64,000 nt of DNA from Bdellovibrio sp047344985 (GCF_047344985.1 NZ_CP178861.1:1116001-1180000); one strand, 5' to 3'. Shown: positions 8,437 through 17,243, numbered from the stretch's first letter. Translations and numbers: made by a program. Notes: generated by a model from the sequence alone, not told the origin.

Positions 8437-10125
8437 ATGAAGATGAAGAGTTTGGTACAAAAGTCGTTTATCGTGGGTATGAGTTTAATTGTATTAGCTC
8501 CCCAATTTTCTTTGGCTCAAAGCAAACCTCAGATCATTCAAGATCAGGTAACGAGAGCGAGAACCAATCCTATCATCAATCCACGCTGGGGAAGTTTCCT
8601 TCTGCGCACGGATCGCCTTGCAAAGCTTTATTCTTTAAGAAATTACGAAGCTATTTGGGTCGACGCTAACGGAACTCCGAATGCAATGGCGGCACGCCTT
8701 AAATCTATTTTCGCTGAAGCAGACAAACACGGACTCAATAGCGCTGATTACTGGGATGAGCAAATTGAAAAAGGTTATCAAGCAACTCTTAAAAACCCTG
8801 GTGTGCAGTGGATTACCTTTGAACTTTTAGTTTCCGAAGCCTTGATCCGTTACGTTTCCCATCTTTCGGGAGGACGCTTTGATCCTGAACAAATTGATAC
8901 TGATATCAAATTTAAGAAAAAAGAGTTCGCTGAATTTACACAATTAAATGCCGCCGTTTCTTACGGGCCTGAATCTTTGACGTCTTCTTTAGAAGGTTTC
9001 GCACCGACGCATCCTCGTTACCGCGAGTTGATGGGAGTTCTTGCGCAACTTAAAGACATGAAAGCCAAAGGCGGTTGGGCGACGATCAATTCTCCAGGTT
9101 TTATTTTGAAACTCGGAGTGAAAGACCCTGTGATCAATCAGATCAGAGAACGCTTCAACCAATTGGGTTATCGCATCTCTTATAATGGTGGAAATACATT
9201 TGATAGCGAATTCGATCAAGTATTAAGACAATATCAATCCATGAACGGCTTAACGTCGGACGGAATCATCGGAACCCGTTCCGAAGTTTTGCGTGCCTTG
9301 AACTTCACCGTGAACCAAAGAATCGCTCAAGTGGAAGTGACGATGGAAAAACTTCGCTGGTTACCGGCGAACGTAGAACAACGCCATATCTTCGTCAACT
9401 TAGCGACGACAGAATTCCGTCTTTATGATGAAGGTGGCAAAGTTTTCCACTTTAAAACAGTGAACGGTCAGCCGTTCCGCAGAACTCCTTCGATGAGAGA
9501 CTCGATCACTTTCGTGAATTTAAATCCTTATTGGACAGTACCACGCAGTATTGCGATCAAAGATAAATTGCCGATGCTAAAACAAGATCCAAACTATCTT
9601 GAAAAGCACAATATGCTTTTGATCGACGAAGGCACGGATCAAGTTGTGGATTCATCATCAATTGACTGGCGCAGTATGACAGCAAGAAATTTCACTTACT
9701 ATATCCGTCAGTTGCCGGGACCAGACAACGCCCTCGGTGTCGTGAAATTCCCATTGCAAAATCCTTGGGCTATCTACATGCATGATACAAATGAAAAACA
9801 ACTTTTCGGTGAAAGCAAACGTCATCGCAGTTCGGGCTGTGTTCGTTTGGAGCAACCGTTGGAACTAGCCGCATATCTTTTAAGAGATCAGGCGGGTTGG
9901 GGACTGGAAGATATCAAGTCTTACGTTCCTCTTTATGACAACAACATCCCGGGCGAAATTGATAAAAAAGTATTTTTGAAAAAGGCCATGCCAGTTTACT
10001 TCCTCTATCTCACTGTTGAAAAAACAGAAGACGGAGCGTTCCGATTCGTAGACGACGTGTATGGGCAAGACACTCGCGTGAGCAAAGCCTTGCAGAACAA
10101 GAAAAACTCTAGCGAGTTGTTTTAA
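8437..10125 (+). CDS. Secreted YcbB-type L,D-transpeptidase with peptidoglycan-binding domain
   Basis: 562 residues in the order typical of the YcbB (LdtD) group. A signal peptide covers about 1-27. An N-terminal region follows with LYSLRNYEAIWVD. A PG_binding_1 domain lies at about 229-288 (IRERFNQLGYRI, QYQSMNGLTSDGIIG). The catalytic domain carries IYMHDTNEKQLF (His about 449) and RHRSSGCVRLEQP (Cys about 468). It cross-links peptidoglycan by L,D bonds. ATG 8437 is preceded by GGAAGAGGG; the open frame runs 87 bases further up without a ribosome binding site. The next gene starts 11 bp after the stop, so these are one operon. Confidence 0.93.
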   Translation: MKMKSLVQKSFIVGMSLIVLAPQFSLAQSKPQIIQDQVTRARTNPIINPRWGSFLLRTDRLAKLYSLRNYEAIWVDANGTPNAMAARLKSIFAEADKHGLNSADYWDEQIEKGYQATLKNPGVQWITFELLVSEALIRYVSHLSGGRFDPEQIDTDIKFKKKEFAEFTQLNAAVSYGPESLTSSLEGFAPTHPRYRELMGVLAQLKDMKAKGGWATINSPGFILKLGVKDPVINQIRERFNQLGYRISYNGGNTFDSEFDQVLRQYQSMNGLTSDGIIGTRSEVLRALNFTVNQRIAQVEVTMEKLRWLPANVEQRHIFVNLATTEFRLYDEGGKVFHFKTVNGQPFRRTPSMRDSITFVNLNPYWTVPRSIAIKDKLPMLKQDPNYLEKHNMLLIDEGTDQVVDSSSIDWRSMTARNFTYYIRQLPGPDNALGVVKFPLQNPWAIYMHDTNEKQLFGESKRHRSSGCVRLEQPLELAAYLLRDQAGWGLEDIKSYVPLYDNNIPGEIDKKVFLKKAMPVYFLYLTVEKTEDGAFRFVDDVYGQDTRVSKALQNKKNSSELF

Positions 10126-10136
10126 GGAGTTGAGCT

Positions 10137-11108
10137 ATGAAAAAATGGTGGATGGCAGTATCGACATTGTTGTTTGCAGGTTTAGCTCAAGCTCAATCTC
10201 TGGGCGCCTTGCAGGTGAATGGACAAGCGGGCAGTCAGCAGCTTTTCCAAAAAGTAAAAGCGGTTCGCTGTGCTGTCGGGCAACGCGGGACTTGTGATGC
10301 TCCGGTGTTTTTTGATTTGAATACGGCGACGTCGGTGCCTGCGGGAACTTACATCGTGGGATTTGAAAACTCGATTTATCCCGAAATGGTGAATGTGAGC
10401 GGCGGTTACACGACGACTTTAAATTTAGAAAGAATCAGCGTGCCGTCACAAGTGCGTGGTCAGAAGATCCGCGTTTATCGTGATTTTTCATCTTTGATTG
10501 AACAAAAGAAAATCTATATGACGATGTTTGCGATGAACCGTCATCTTTTCCGTTTGGATAAAGATAATTTCGGCGATCTTTATATCGCAGGCCTTTGGGA
10601 GCGCGACTACGTTCAACGTTTTACTTATGAAGTGTGCCCTCGCATTGATGCATACGGTGAAGTGTCGAGTAGCGCTCGCGCCGTGTGCAGCGCATGGAAT
10701 AAAGCGAAAGACCCGATGGGACTTCGTGAGCTTTATAACTTTTCTAATGATGGAACATTTCAAGAAATGTGGGTCACATTCCCTGGTGACGTGATTCCTT
10801 CGAAACATCCTCGTTATTTAGTGTCAGCTCCAATGACAGAGCAGGACTTTGTGGCCGTATTCCCTGGTGCCTATAAAGTGCAAGCTGAGGGAAAAAATAT
10901 GCCATCCGTCTCTGTGAAAGTAGGGAACGTGTCCCAGAATGCATCGACCTTTGGATTTTCATTGAATGCGGTGAAGTCCTTCATTAACCTAGACGGAGAG
11001 GACTGCTCATCTGCACGTACATGGAAAACAGAGTCCCGCGCGTACTGCACGAGCGACCAGCAAGAAGGTTGCGACCGCTCCAATGCGGAGAGTTGCGAAC
11101 CCATGTAA
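10137..11108 (+). CDS. Secreted protein of unknown function, co-transcribed with L,D-transpeptidase
   Basis: 323 residues with a clean signal peptide (cleavage after GLAQAQS, about residue 20). Mature protein is rich in beta-prone stretches and has several cysteines, including a cluster near the C-terminus (DCSS, CTSDQQEGCDRSNAESC) that could form disulfides in the periplasm. The N-terminal part (VPAGTYIVGFENSIYPEMVN) resembles the carboxypeptidase-regulatory type of beta sandwich in feel only. AAGGAG lies seven bases before the ATG. Its place 11 bp after an L,D-transpeptidase gene suggests an envelope task. No function can be named. Confidence 0.75.
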   Translation: MKKWWMAVSTLLFAGLAQAQSLGALQVNGQAGSQQLFQKVKAVRCAVGQRGTCDAPVFFDLNTATSVPAGTYIVGFENSIYPEMVNVSGGYTTTLNLERISVPSQVRGQKIRVYRDFSSLIEQKKIYMTMFAMNRHLFRLDKDNFGDLYIAGLWERDYVQRFTYEVCPRIDAYGEVSSSARAVCSAWNKAKDPMGLRELYNFSNDGTFQEMWVTFPGDVIPSKHPRYLVSAPMTEQDFVAVFPGAYKVQAEGKNMPSVSVKVGNVSQNASTFGFSLNAVKSFINLDGEDCSSARTWKTESRAYCTSDQQEGCDRSNAESCEPM

Positions 11109-11121
11109 TGGGAAAGGTTCA

Positions 11122-11712
11122 ATGCGAAAGATTGTTGTTAGTTTAATTTTAGGACTTGGGCCTCACTTTGCGTGGGCTCAAGGTGTTAAGCCTGTTTCTG
11201 TTTCCTATGAAAATCTCATGCGCTGTTTCCCTGAACTTCAGGATGAAAAGCTCTCTTTCAAAGTAGATCTCAATCGTCTTAAAGATATTATCGACGAAAA
11301 ATTCGTGACGTCTCAGTCGCAACTGCGTCAAAGAAAGATCCACTATTTGGATGCTGAAAAGCAGGGCATGAATTTGATCTTGCGCACAAAATTTCGCGGT
11401 GAAAAGAAAATGGAAACCGAGTTGATTTTGCAGCAGGTTGACGCCAAAGGTGTTGTGACCGACATCAAGCTTACTGAGAATCAGCGCATCAATCCCAAGC
11501 AAGATATCATCAATAACTTTCTTTTGAATTCGACGATCAAATCGGACGAATACTCCTATAATGACACGAAGCTCAATGACGTGGTCTCGACTTATCGCCG
11601 GAACTTTAAAGACATCGAAGAGATCGAGCTGGCCGATAAGCCCAATAAGCGTTCGATTCTCTGCGAAAATAAGAGTGATCTCGGCATTATATGCACGTGT
11701 TCCAAAAAATAA
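11122..11712 (+). CDS. Secreted protein of unknown function
   Basis: 196 residues with a signal peptide (LGLGPHFAWAQG, cut at about 19). The mature part is charged and mixed alpha/beta with two C-terminal cysteines (CTC). I chose ATG 11122 over an in-frame start at 11083 because the latter overlaps the previous gene and lies before a proper signal peptide; GGAAAGG precedes 11122. It starts 13 bp after the previous stop and closes the wall-enzyme operon. Not recognised. Confidence 0.7.
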   Translation: MRKIVVSLILGLGPHFAWAQGVKPVSVSYENLMRCFPELQDEKLSFKVDLNRLKDIIDEKFVTSQSQLRQRKIHYLDAEKQGMNLILRTKFRGEKKMETELILQQVDAKGVVTDIKLTENQRINPKQDIINNFLLNSTIKSDEYSYNDTKLNDVVSTYRRNFKDIEEIELADKPNKRSILCENKSDLGIICTCSKK

Positions 11713-11814
11713 TCTGTTGAATATCGACCTTTTAGATATATACTTTTAGCAGTGTTGTTCTAGGATTTTTTCTAGAGTTTTAAAAGGTTTAGGCGATCTG
11801 CAACTGAGGTGCTA

Positions 11815-12123
11815 GTGACATCTGATAAAAAAACCTACGATTTTCTAATTGCGGGTGTCCCTTACAAACTAAAAACCTCTCATGACGATGCCACTGTGCA
11901 AGAGCTCGTCGATTTTGTTAATAGCAAAATGAATCAAGCCATGTCCCTTACTAAAAACGGTTCTTTCCAAAACGCTGCAGTTTTGACAGCGATGAATTTG
12001 GCGGAAGAGTTGATCCTTTTAAAACGCAAAGCCCATCGTGAGCTAGAGAAGCTCGAAGAAAAAGCGATGCAGCTTTCACTTGATCTAGAAAATTCCAAGA
12101 GCAACAAGGTTTTGAACAACTAA
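11815..12123 (+). CDS. zapA: Cell division protein ZapA
   Basis: ZapA bundles FtsZ filaments at the division site. The 102 residues have the ZapA layout: an N-terminal beta hairpin (YDFLIAGVPYKLKTSHD), VQELVDFVNSKM, then a long coiled coil (AVLTAMNLAEELILLKRKAH onward). GTG 11815 is preceded by GAGGTG; a GTG at 11809 is also in frame. It is followed 27 bp later by the 5-formyl-THF cyclo-ligase gene, the classic zapA-fau neighbourhood, although there is no room between them for a 6S RNA gene. Confidence 0.85.
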   Translation: MTSDKKTYDFLIAGVPYKLKTSHDDATVQELVDFVNSKMNQAMSLTKNGSFQNAAVLTAMNLAEELILLKRKAHRELEKLEEKAMQLSLDLENSKSNKVLNN

Positions 12124-12150
12124 CTTTGTTTTGATTTTCTTGGGGATCCA

Positions 12151-12714
12151 TTGTCTGTTTCTTGGAGCTCTAAAAAGGAATGTCGTTCCTTCTTTAAATC
12201 TCTTTGCGCTCAAGAGTTCGCGCAAGGTCTTGTTCAAAATCAACAGCAGCTCAATGCCCAATTGCGAGAATTTTTAAAATTGCAATCGGGCCGCTGGGGA
12301 GCCTATCGGGCTTTGCCACAGGAAGCTCAAGTCGAAGAGGTCTTTCAGATCTCTCACTTGAATTGGGTGTTTCCGCGAATGCGGGAAGGCCATTTGGAAT
12401 TCTTTGAAGCACAACATTTTGTGCTAGGTCTTTACGGAGTTCAGGAACCAGCCCCTGACTCTGTCGCGCGAGATCTCAAGGACATCCAAGGTCTGCTGAT
12501 TCCAGGTTTAGTGTTTAATAAGAATGGCAATCGCCTGGGTAAGGGCAAAGGGTTTTATGACAAAACCTTGATGAACTACCAGGGGATTAAAGTGGGGATC
12601 GGTTTTGATTTTCAAGTCACCAAGGACCCATTGCCTACCGAAGCCCACGATGTCGTGATGGATTATCTAATCACCGAATCAGGCTTGGTCGATTGCAGGA
12701 AGTATCAGGAGTAA
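12151..12714 (+). CDS. 5-formyltetrahydrofolate cyclo-ligase
   Basis: Converts 5-formyl-THF with ATP to 5,10-methenyl-THF, recycling folate. The signature LLIPGLVFNKNGNRLGKGKG then FYDKTL at about 130-155 is the family's substrate and ATP loop, and YRALPQEAQVEE near the start fits the N-terminal half. 187 residues is normal. The start is TTG 12151 with a GGGG run six bases upstream. It sits between zapA and rny, and the next start is 5 bp after its stop, so it is in a housekeeping operon. Confidence 0.88.
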   Translation: MSVSWSSKKECRSFFKSLCAQEFAQGLVQNQQQLNAQLREFLKLQSGRWGAYRALPQEAQVEEVFQISHLNWVFPRMREGHLEFFEAQHFVLGLYGVQEPAPDSVARDLKDIQGLLIPGLVFNKNGNRLGKGKGFYDKTLMNYQGIKVGIGFDFQVTKDPLPTEAHDVVMDYLITESGLVDCRKYQE

Positions 12715-12719
12715 GGATC

Positions 12720-14285
12720 ATGGAGTTAGTTATCACCGCAATTATCGGTGTGTTGTTGGGCGGAGCCGTTGTATTCATCATTAAGCGTCTTCAGGATGAG
12801 AACAAAAAGAAATCAGCACGTATCGAAGCTGAGAGAATCGTAAACAAGGCGAAATCAGAAGCCGCGAAAATCAAAAAAGATTCAGAAACGAAAGCCAAAG
12901 ATTTTGAAGCCCGCGCCCGTAAAAACGTTGAAGCGGATATTCACAAACAAAAATCTACAGTTAAAAATAAAGAATCTCAACTCGAGCGCCGTTTGAAAGA
13001 GATCGACGATCAATTCAAGCACAAGATGGAAGAAAACGATCGTTATTTGAATTCACTGAAAGACCGCGAAGAAAAAATCGCAATCTCTGAAAATCGCATC
13101 AAAGATCTTGAGAAAAAAGGCGAAGCTCATATCGGTGAGTTGAAACAAAAATTAGAATCTGTGGCAGCAATGTCGCAAGAAGAAGCTCGTCGTCAGCTTT
13201 TGAACGCTCTGGAGGACGAAGCAAAACAAGAGGCCGCAAAAAAGATCGCGCAAATTGAAGAAGAAGCAAACAAAGAAGCCGATAAAAAAGCAAAACGCAT
13301 TTTGGCGACAGCACTTTCTCGCTTCGCTTCTGAATACACGTCTGAGCGCACGGTGAGTGTTTTGGCTCTTCCAAACGATGAGATGAAGGGGAAAATCATC
13401 GGCCGTGAAGGTCGTAATATTCGTACACTGGAAGCTCTTTGTGGTGTTGACTTGATCGTCGATGATACTCCGGAAGCTGTCGTGATTTCTGGTTTCGATC
13501 CTGTTCGTCGTGAACTCGCTCGTCGTACAATTGAAAAATTGATGGAAGACGGTCGCGTGCATCCGGCGCGTATCGAAGAAGTTGTTGAGAAACAACGTAA
13601 CGAATTGATGAAATCCATCAAAGAAGAGGGTGAACGTCATGTGATGGAACTTGGTATTCCAAACATGCATCCTGAGCTGGTTAAAATTATCGGCGGTTTG
13701 AAATATCGCTCATACCAAGGTCAAAACGCTTTGAACCAAGCATTGGAAGTCGCACAAATCGCGGGACTTCTTGCCGGTGAAATGGGTGTGAACGTGAAAC
13801 TCGCTCGTCGCGCGGGTCTTTTGCACAATATCGGTAAGGCGATTGATCACACAGCCGAAGGCAGTTACGCCTTTGTCGGCGCTGAAGCGGCGAAAAAATA
13901 CAACGAATCTGAAGACGTCTGCCACGCCATCCGTGCCCATGACGAAGAAGAAAAACCGCATTCCATCCTTGCTTGGATTGTGCATGCAGCCTTCATCCTT
14001 TCTAGCTCTCGTCCGGGGGCTCGTCGTCCACAAATGGATTCTTTCATCCATCGTTTGGAAGATCTTGAAAGCATCGGTAATAGCTTTGACGGTGTTCTTA
14101 AAACATTGGCTCTGCAAGCCGGTAAAGACGTTCGCGTGCTTGTAGAAAGCAGCAAAGTGACGGACGACCAGGCTGTGATGCTGTCTCGTGATATCGCTCG
14201 TAAGATCGAAAGAGAAATGCCTCAAGCGGGCCAGGTGAAAGTGACTGTGGTTCGTGAAACTCGCAGTGTGGAGCATGCACGATGA
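12720..14285 (+). CDS. rny: RNase Y homologue with a degenerate HD active site
   Basis: 521 residues with the full RNase Y layout: N-terminal membrane helix (about 3-22), long coiled coil, KH domain (MKGKIIGREGRNIRTLEALC) and C-terminal HD domain ending VTVVRETRSVEHA. In functional enzymes the HD domain has HSxEVA, LLHDIGKA, SHHGDEEP and AAADALSAARPGAR. Here these positions read NQALEVA, LLHNIGKA, AHDEEEKP and HAAFILSSSRPGAR. Thus the first His, the catalytic Asp of HD, one downstream His and the last Asp all appear replaced while the surroundings stay conserved. It may be a membrane RNA-binding scaffold rather than a nuclease. Comparison is from memory of the B. subtilis protein. ATG follows AAGGATC; tyrS overlaps its end. 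Confidence 0.9.
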   Translation: MELVITAIIGVLLGGAVVFIIKRLQDENKKKSARIEAERIVNKAKSEAAKIKKDSETKAKDFEARARKNVEADIHKQKSTVKNKESQLERRLKEIDDQFKHKMEENDRYLNSLKDREEKIAISENRIKDLEKKGEAHIGELKQKLESVAAMSQEEARRQLLNALEDEAKQEAAKKIAQIEEEANKEADKKAKRILATALSRFASEYTSERTVSVLALPNDEMKGKIIGREGRNIRTLEALCGVDLIVDDTPEAVVISGFDPVRRELARRTIEKLMEDGRVHPARIEEVVEKQRNELMKSIKEEGERHVMELGIPNMHPELVKIIGGLKYRSYQGQNALNQALEVAQIAGLLAGEMGVNVKLARRAGLLHNIGKAIDHTAEGSYAFVGAEAAKKYNESEDVCHAIRAHDEEEKPHSILAWIVHAAFILSSSRPGARRPQMDSFIHRLEDLESIGNSFDGVLKTLALQAGKDVRVLVESSKVTDDQAVMLSRDIARKIEREMPQAGQVKVTVVRETRSVEHAR

Positions 14286-15487
14286 TGCGTCCTGAAGAAC
14301 AGTTAGAAAGAATCAAGTTCGGTGTTGCTGAGTTTATCAGTGACGAGGACCTGCTGAAGAAACTAAAAAAAGGTCAGCCCTTGAATATCAAGTTGGGAGC
14401 AGATCCCACGCGTCCTGATATTCACATTGGTCACACGGTCGTGATCAATAAGCTTAGAACTTTCCAAGAGCTGGGACACAAAGTTTACTTCTTGATTGGC
14501 GATTTCACGGCGATGATCGGGGATCCTTCAGGAAAAAATACGACTCGTCCGATGCTCACTCGTGAAGAAATCGAAGAAAACGGTCGCACTTACGCAAAAC
14601 AAATTTTTAAAATCTTAGATCCTGAAAAAACCGAAATCGTTTACAACTCTTCGTGGATTGGCAAAATGACTCCGGCGGAATTTATCCGCATGTCAGCGCA
14701 GTACACAGTGGCGCAAATGCTAGAGCGTGATGATTTCACAAAGCGCTATAAATCAGGTACTCCGATTGGTATTCATGAATTTTTGTATCCGTTGACTCAG
14801 GGTTATGACTCTGTGGCTTTAAAGGCCGATGTCGAGTTGGGTGGTACAGATCAAAAATTCAATTTGCTTGTGGGACGCGCGATGCAGTCCGCTTACGGGC
14901 AGGAAGCACAATGTGTTTTGACGATGCCAATTCTTGAGGGCATTGATGGCGTTAATAAAATGTCCAAGTCTTTGGATAACTATATTTCCGTTGTGGATAC
15001 TCCCAAAGATATGTTCGGTAAGACCATGCGTATCTCTGATGATTTGATGTACCGTTGGTATGAACTCTTGACGGACATCACGGCGAATCAGTTGTCGCAG
15101 CTTAAAACGGATGTGAATGAAAAACGCAAACATCCTCGTGAAGTAAAAGTGAATTTGGCGAAGTTCTTAATCAAACGTTTCCACTCCGAAGCGGCGGCTC
15201 AGGCTGCTGAAGATGAGTTTAATCGTATCTTCGTCGAAAAAGGTCTCCCTGACGATGTGCCTGAATTTGAAGTCGAAGCCGAAGCTCAAGTGGGCTTGCC
15301 TGCTTTGATGGTGAAGGCGGGGCTTGTCGCTTCGAACGGCGAAGGTTCCAGACTTATCCAGGGTGGCGGCGTGCAAATTGACAGCGAAAAAATCTCTGAT
15401 CCAAAACTCAAAATGGATTTAAAATCGGGTCAGAGCTTCGTCGTGAAAGCCGGAAAGAAGAAGTTCGTTAAGATAAAGGTTAAGTAA
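14282..15487 (+). CDS. tyrS: Tyrosyl-tRNA synthetase
   Basis: Class I synthetase that charges tRNA-Tyr. Visible motifs are DIHIGHTVV (HIGH), IGDFTAMIGDPSG, VELGGTDQKFN and NKMSKSLDNY (KMSKS), with a C-terminal S4 RNA-binding domain (LVASNGEGSRLIQGGGVQID). 401 residues is normal for the TyrS/TyrZ types. The ATG overlaps the stop of rny by four bases (ATGA), implying translational coupling; a second ATG follows at once. The ferredoxin gene overlaps its stop by one base. Confidence 0.97.
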   Translation: MMRPEEQLERIKFGVAEFISDEDLLKKLKKGQPLNIKLGADPTRPDIHIGHTVVINKLRTFQELGHKVYFLIGDFTAMIGDPSGKNTTRPMLTREEIEENGRTYAKQIFKILDPEKTEIVYNSSWIGKMTPAEFIRMSAQYTVAQMLERDDFTKRYKSGTPIGIHEFLYPLTQGYDSVALKADVELGGTDQKFNLLVGRAMQSAYGQEAQCVLTMPILEGIDGVNKMSKSLDNYISVVDTPKDMFGKTMRISDDLMYRWYELLTDITANQLSQLKTDVNEKRKHPREVKVNLAKFLIKRFHSEAAAQAAEDEFNRIFVEKGLPDDVPEFEVEAEAQVGLPALMVKAGLVASNGEGSRLIQGGGVQIDSEKISDPKLKMDLKSGQSFVVKAGKKKFVKIKVK

Positions 15488-16023
15488 TGAAAATTAAATT
15501 TCTTCCGCAAAATGTTGAAGTCGAGGCGACTCCGGATAAGAGTCTCCTGCAAATTGCGACGGAAAATCATTTGGAAATCCGCTCGATCTGCAAAGGTGTT
15601 CCTTCCTGTGCAGAATGCCGTGTGCGTATCGCGGAAGGCGAATCAAATATTCTTCCGCCAACGAAAGCGGAGTTGAGTCTTATCGGTACAAATTACTTTA
15701 TCGATGGCCGCCGATTGAGTTGCCAAGTACGCTGCTTTGGTAACGTGACTGTGGATTTGACCGAGCAAGTGGAACGCGCGGAAAATCAAACGAAGAAAAT
15801 TCGTGGCTTCCGTACGAACAAACAAGTCGAATCTAAAGCTGTGAACGACACAATGCTTTTAGCTGAGAAGATCGAAGGCAGTGGTGGCGATAATCGGCCA
15901 AGCGGGGGACAGCAGAACCCGAAAGCTGAAGCTAACGAGGGACAGCGACAGCATCACCATCAGCACCAAAAATCTCATCAACACGGCTCCAGATCCGAAG
16001 CTCCGAAAAAAGATAAGAAGTAG
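15487..16023 (+). CDS. 2Fe-2S ferredoxin with His/Gln-rich C-terminal tail
   Basis: Residues 1-95 form a plant/adrenodoxin-like [2Fe-2S] domain with SICKGVPSCAECRV and a later RLSCQVRC, giving the C-x5-C-x2-C...C cluster ligands. Then follow a charged linker and a low-complexity tail with HHHQHQKSHQHG and a Lys-rich end, 178 residues in all. The tail is absent from ordinary ferredoxins and could bind metal ions. Its start codon overlaps the tyrS stop. Redox partner unknown. Confidence 0.85.
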   Translation: MKIKFLPQNVEVEATPDKSLLQIATENHLEIRSICKGVPSCAECRVRIAEGESNILPPTKAELSLIGTNYFIDGRRLSCQVRCFGNVTVDLTEQVERAENQTKKIRGFRTNKQVESKAVNDTMLLAEKIEGSGGDNRPSGGQQNPKAEANEGQRQHHHQHQKSHQHGSRSEAPKKDKK

Positions 16024-16073
16024 GTCCTTAGTCTAGTGCAATGTTAAGACGCCTTTACCGATAAGTAATGTGA

Positions 16074-16883
16074 ATGTCACACAAGATTACTTACCGGGAA
16101 CGAGGTCAAGGACCGCTGCTTATTTTACTCCATGGTTATGGAGGCAGCGTCCATCATTGGGAAGCGATTGCAGATCGTCTCTCTTCCCAATACCGCGTAG
16201 TCATTCCTAATCTCACACATCTTTATATGAGCACGGATAAATTGTTTTTCTCGGTACAAATTGAAGTGCTGGCGAAGTTTATACGCGAAACATTTCCCGG
16301 CGAAAAAGTCAGCGTGGCGGGACTTAGTTATGGCGGCGCTCTTTCGTGGGGACTCGCGACCCAGCATTCAGATCTCGTGAAGAAAACAGTTTTGATCAAT
16401 CCGATGGTCACAGATCCCGTGCGTTTCTTTTTACCTAAAGAGTTGAAATTCTTTTTCTCAATTCCTTTAAATCTAAAAAGCGTCTACGTGATGCTGGCCA
16501 CGCCAATGGGAAAGGCTTTTCTTAAAAGAGCGGCGCAAATTTTCCGCGATGAAAGAAGCGAAGGCGCCACAGCCGTTGAACATCTCAAGGGCCGAAAGCT
16601 TTTGTTTGTTGCTCACATGATTCATCATTTCTCTTGGATTTTACGTTCGGAAGATTGGCGTGTTTGGAATCAGAAGCTTTACACGTATCGCGGTGAATGC
16701 CGTTTGATTTTTGATAAAGAAGATCTGCTTTTTAATCACGAAGCTTACATGAAATTCGCAAAGCATATCGGCTGTGAAGATTTGATTCCGATTGAGGGCG
16801 CCGGACATCTGGCGATTAAGACCCGCCCTGATGCGATTTCTGAGCTTATGCTGGAATTTTTAAAAGGATCGAAAGCGGCTTAG
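16074..16883 (+). CDS. Alpha/beta-hydrolase fold enzyme
   Basis: 269 residues with the fold's signposts: LLILLHGYGGSVHHWEAIAD (oxyanion region), VAGLSYGGALSWG (nucleophile Ser in GLSYG), LIFDKEDLLF (acid) and GAGHLAIKTRPD (His). No signal peptide, so it is cytoplasmic. Substrate cannot be told. It is preceded by an AT-rich gap of 50 bp with ACCGATAAG, which looks like half of a sigma-28 site but has no properly spaced -35. It converges with the Fe-S carrier gene. Confidence 0.85.
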   Translation: MSHKITYRERGQGPLLILLHGYGGSVHHWEAIADRLSSQYRVVIPNLTHLYMSTDKLFFSVQIEVLAKFIRETFPGEKVSVAGLSYGGALSWGLATQHSDLVKKTVLINPMVTDPVRFFLPKELKFFFSIPLNLKSVYVMLATPMGKAFLKRAAQIFRDERSEGATAVEHLKGRKLLFVAHMIHHFSWILRSEDWRVWNQKLYTYRGECRLIFDKEDLLFNHEAYMKFAKHIGCEDLIPIEGAGHLAIKTRPDAISELMLEFLKGSKAA

Positions 16884-16899
16884 CTGCGTCCGCCGCCGA

Positions 16900-17226
16900 T
16901 TATACGTTGAAGCTAGAACCGCAGCCGCAATGCTTAGAGGCATTTGGATTGTTGAAGACAAAACCTTTGCCGTTTAATCCGCCAGAATATTCCAAAGTCA
17001 TTCCTAAAATGTAGAGCATGCTTTGTGGATCAACGGCAACTTTTTGGCCGTTGGATTCAAAAAGTTTGTCGCCGTCTCTTTGAGTGGTATCGAAATTCAT
17101 TTTGTAAGAAAGGCCCGAGCATCCGCCTTTTTTCACCTCAACGCGCAGAAAAGCAGATTCTTCTTTTCCTTCTTCTTTTTTCAAAGCGGCTAATTTTTGA
17201 GCTGCTTCAGGTGAAATTTGGATCAT
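16900..17226 (-). CDS. A-type iron-sulfur carrier (IscA/ErpA family)
   Basis: Delivers Fe-S clusters to target proteins. The 108 residues carry RVEVKKGGCSGLSYKM and the C-terminal KHCGCGSSF, the three conserved Cys of the family. I chose ATG 17226 because AAGGAG lies seven bases upstream; the longer in-frame start at 17241 overlaps that site. The next gene upstream on the same strand is a cysteine desulfurase, so both work in cluster assembly. A dispersed hairpin repeat lies 18-52 bases upstream of the start, in the probable leader. Confidence 0.92.
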   Translation of the reverse strand: MIQISPEAAQKLAALKKEEGKEESAFLRVEVKKGGCSGLSYKMNFDTTQRDGDKLFESNGQKVAVDPQSMLYILGMTLEYSGGLNGKGFVFNNPNASKHCGCGSSFNV

Positions 17227-17243
17227 GTGGAACTCCTTCAATG

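Noticed and set aside
12124..12150. 6S RNA between zapA and the cyclo-ligase gene
   Set aside because: The usual place for ssrS, but the gap is only 27 bp.
13152..13670. Long minus-strand frames inside rny
   Set aside because: Antisense shadows of the conserved RNase Y homologue; no start signals.
16045..16075. Sigma-28 promoter at ACCGATAAG before the hydrolase gene
   Set aside because: The -10 fits, but no TAAA-like -35 lies 15 bases upstream.
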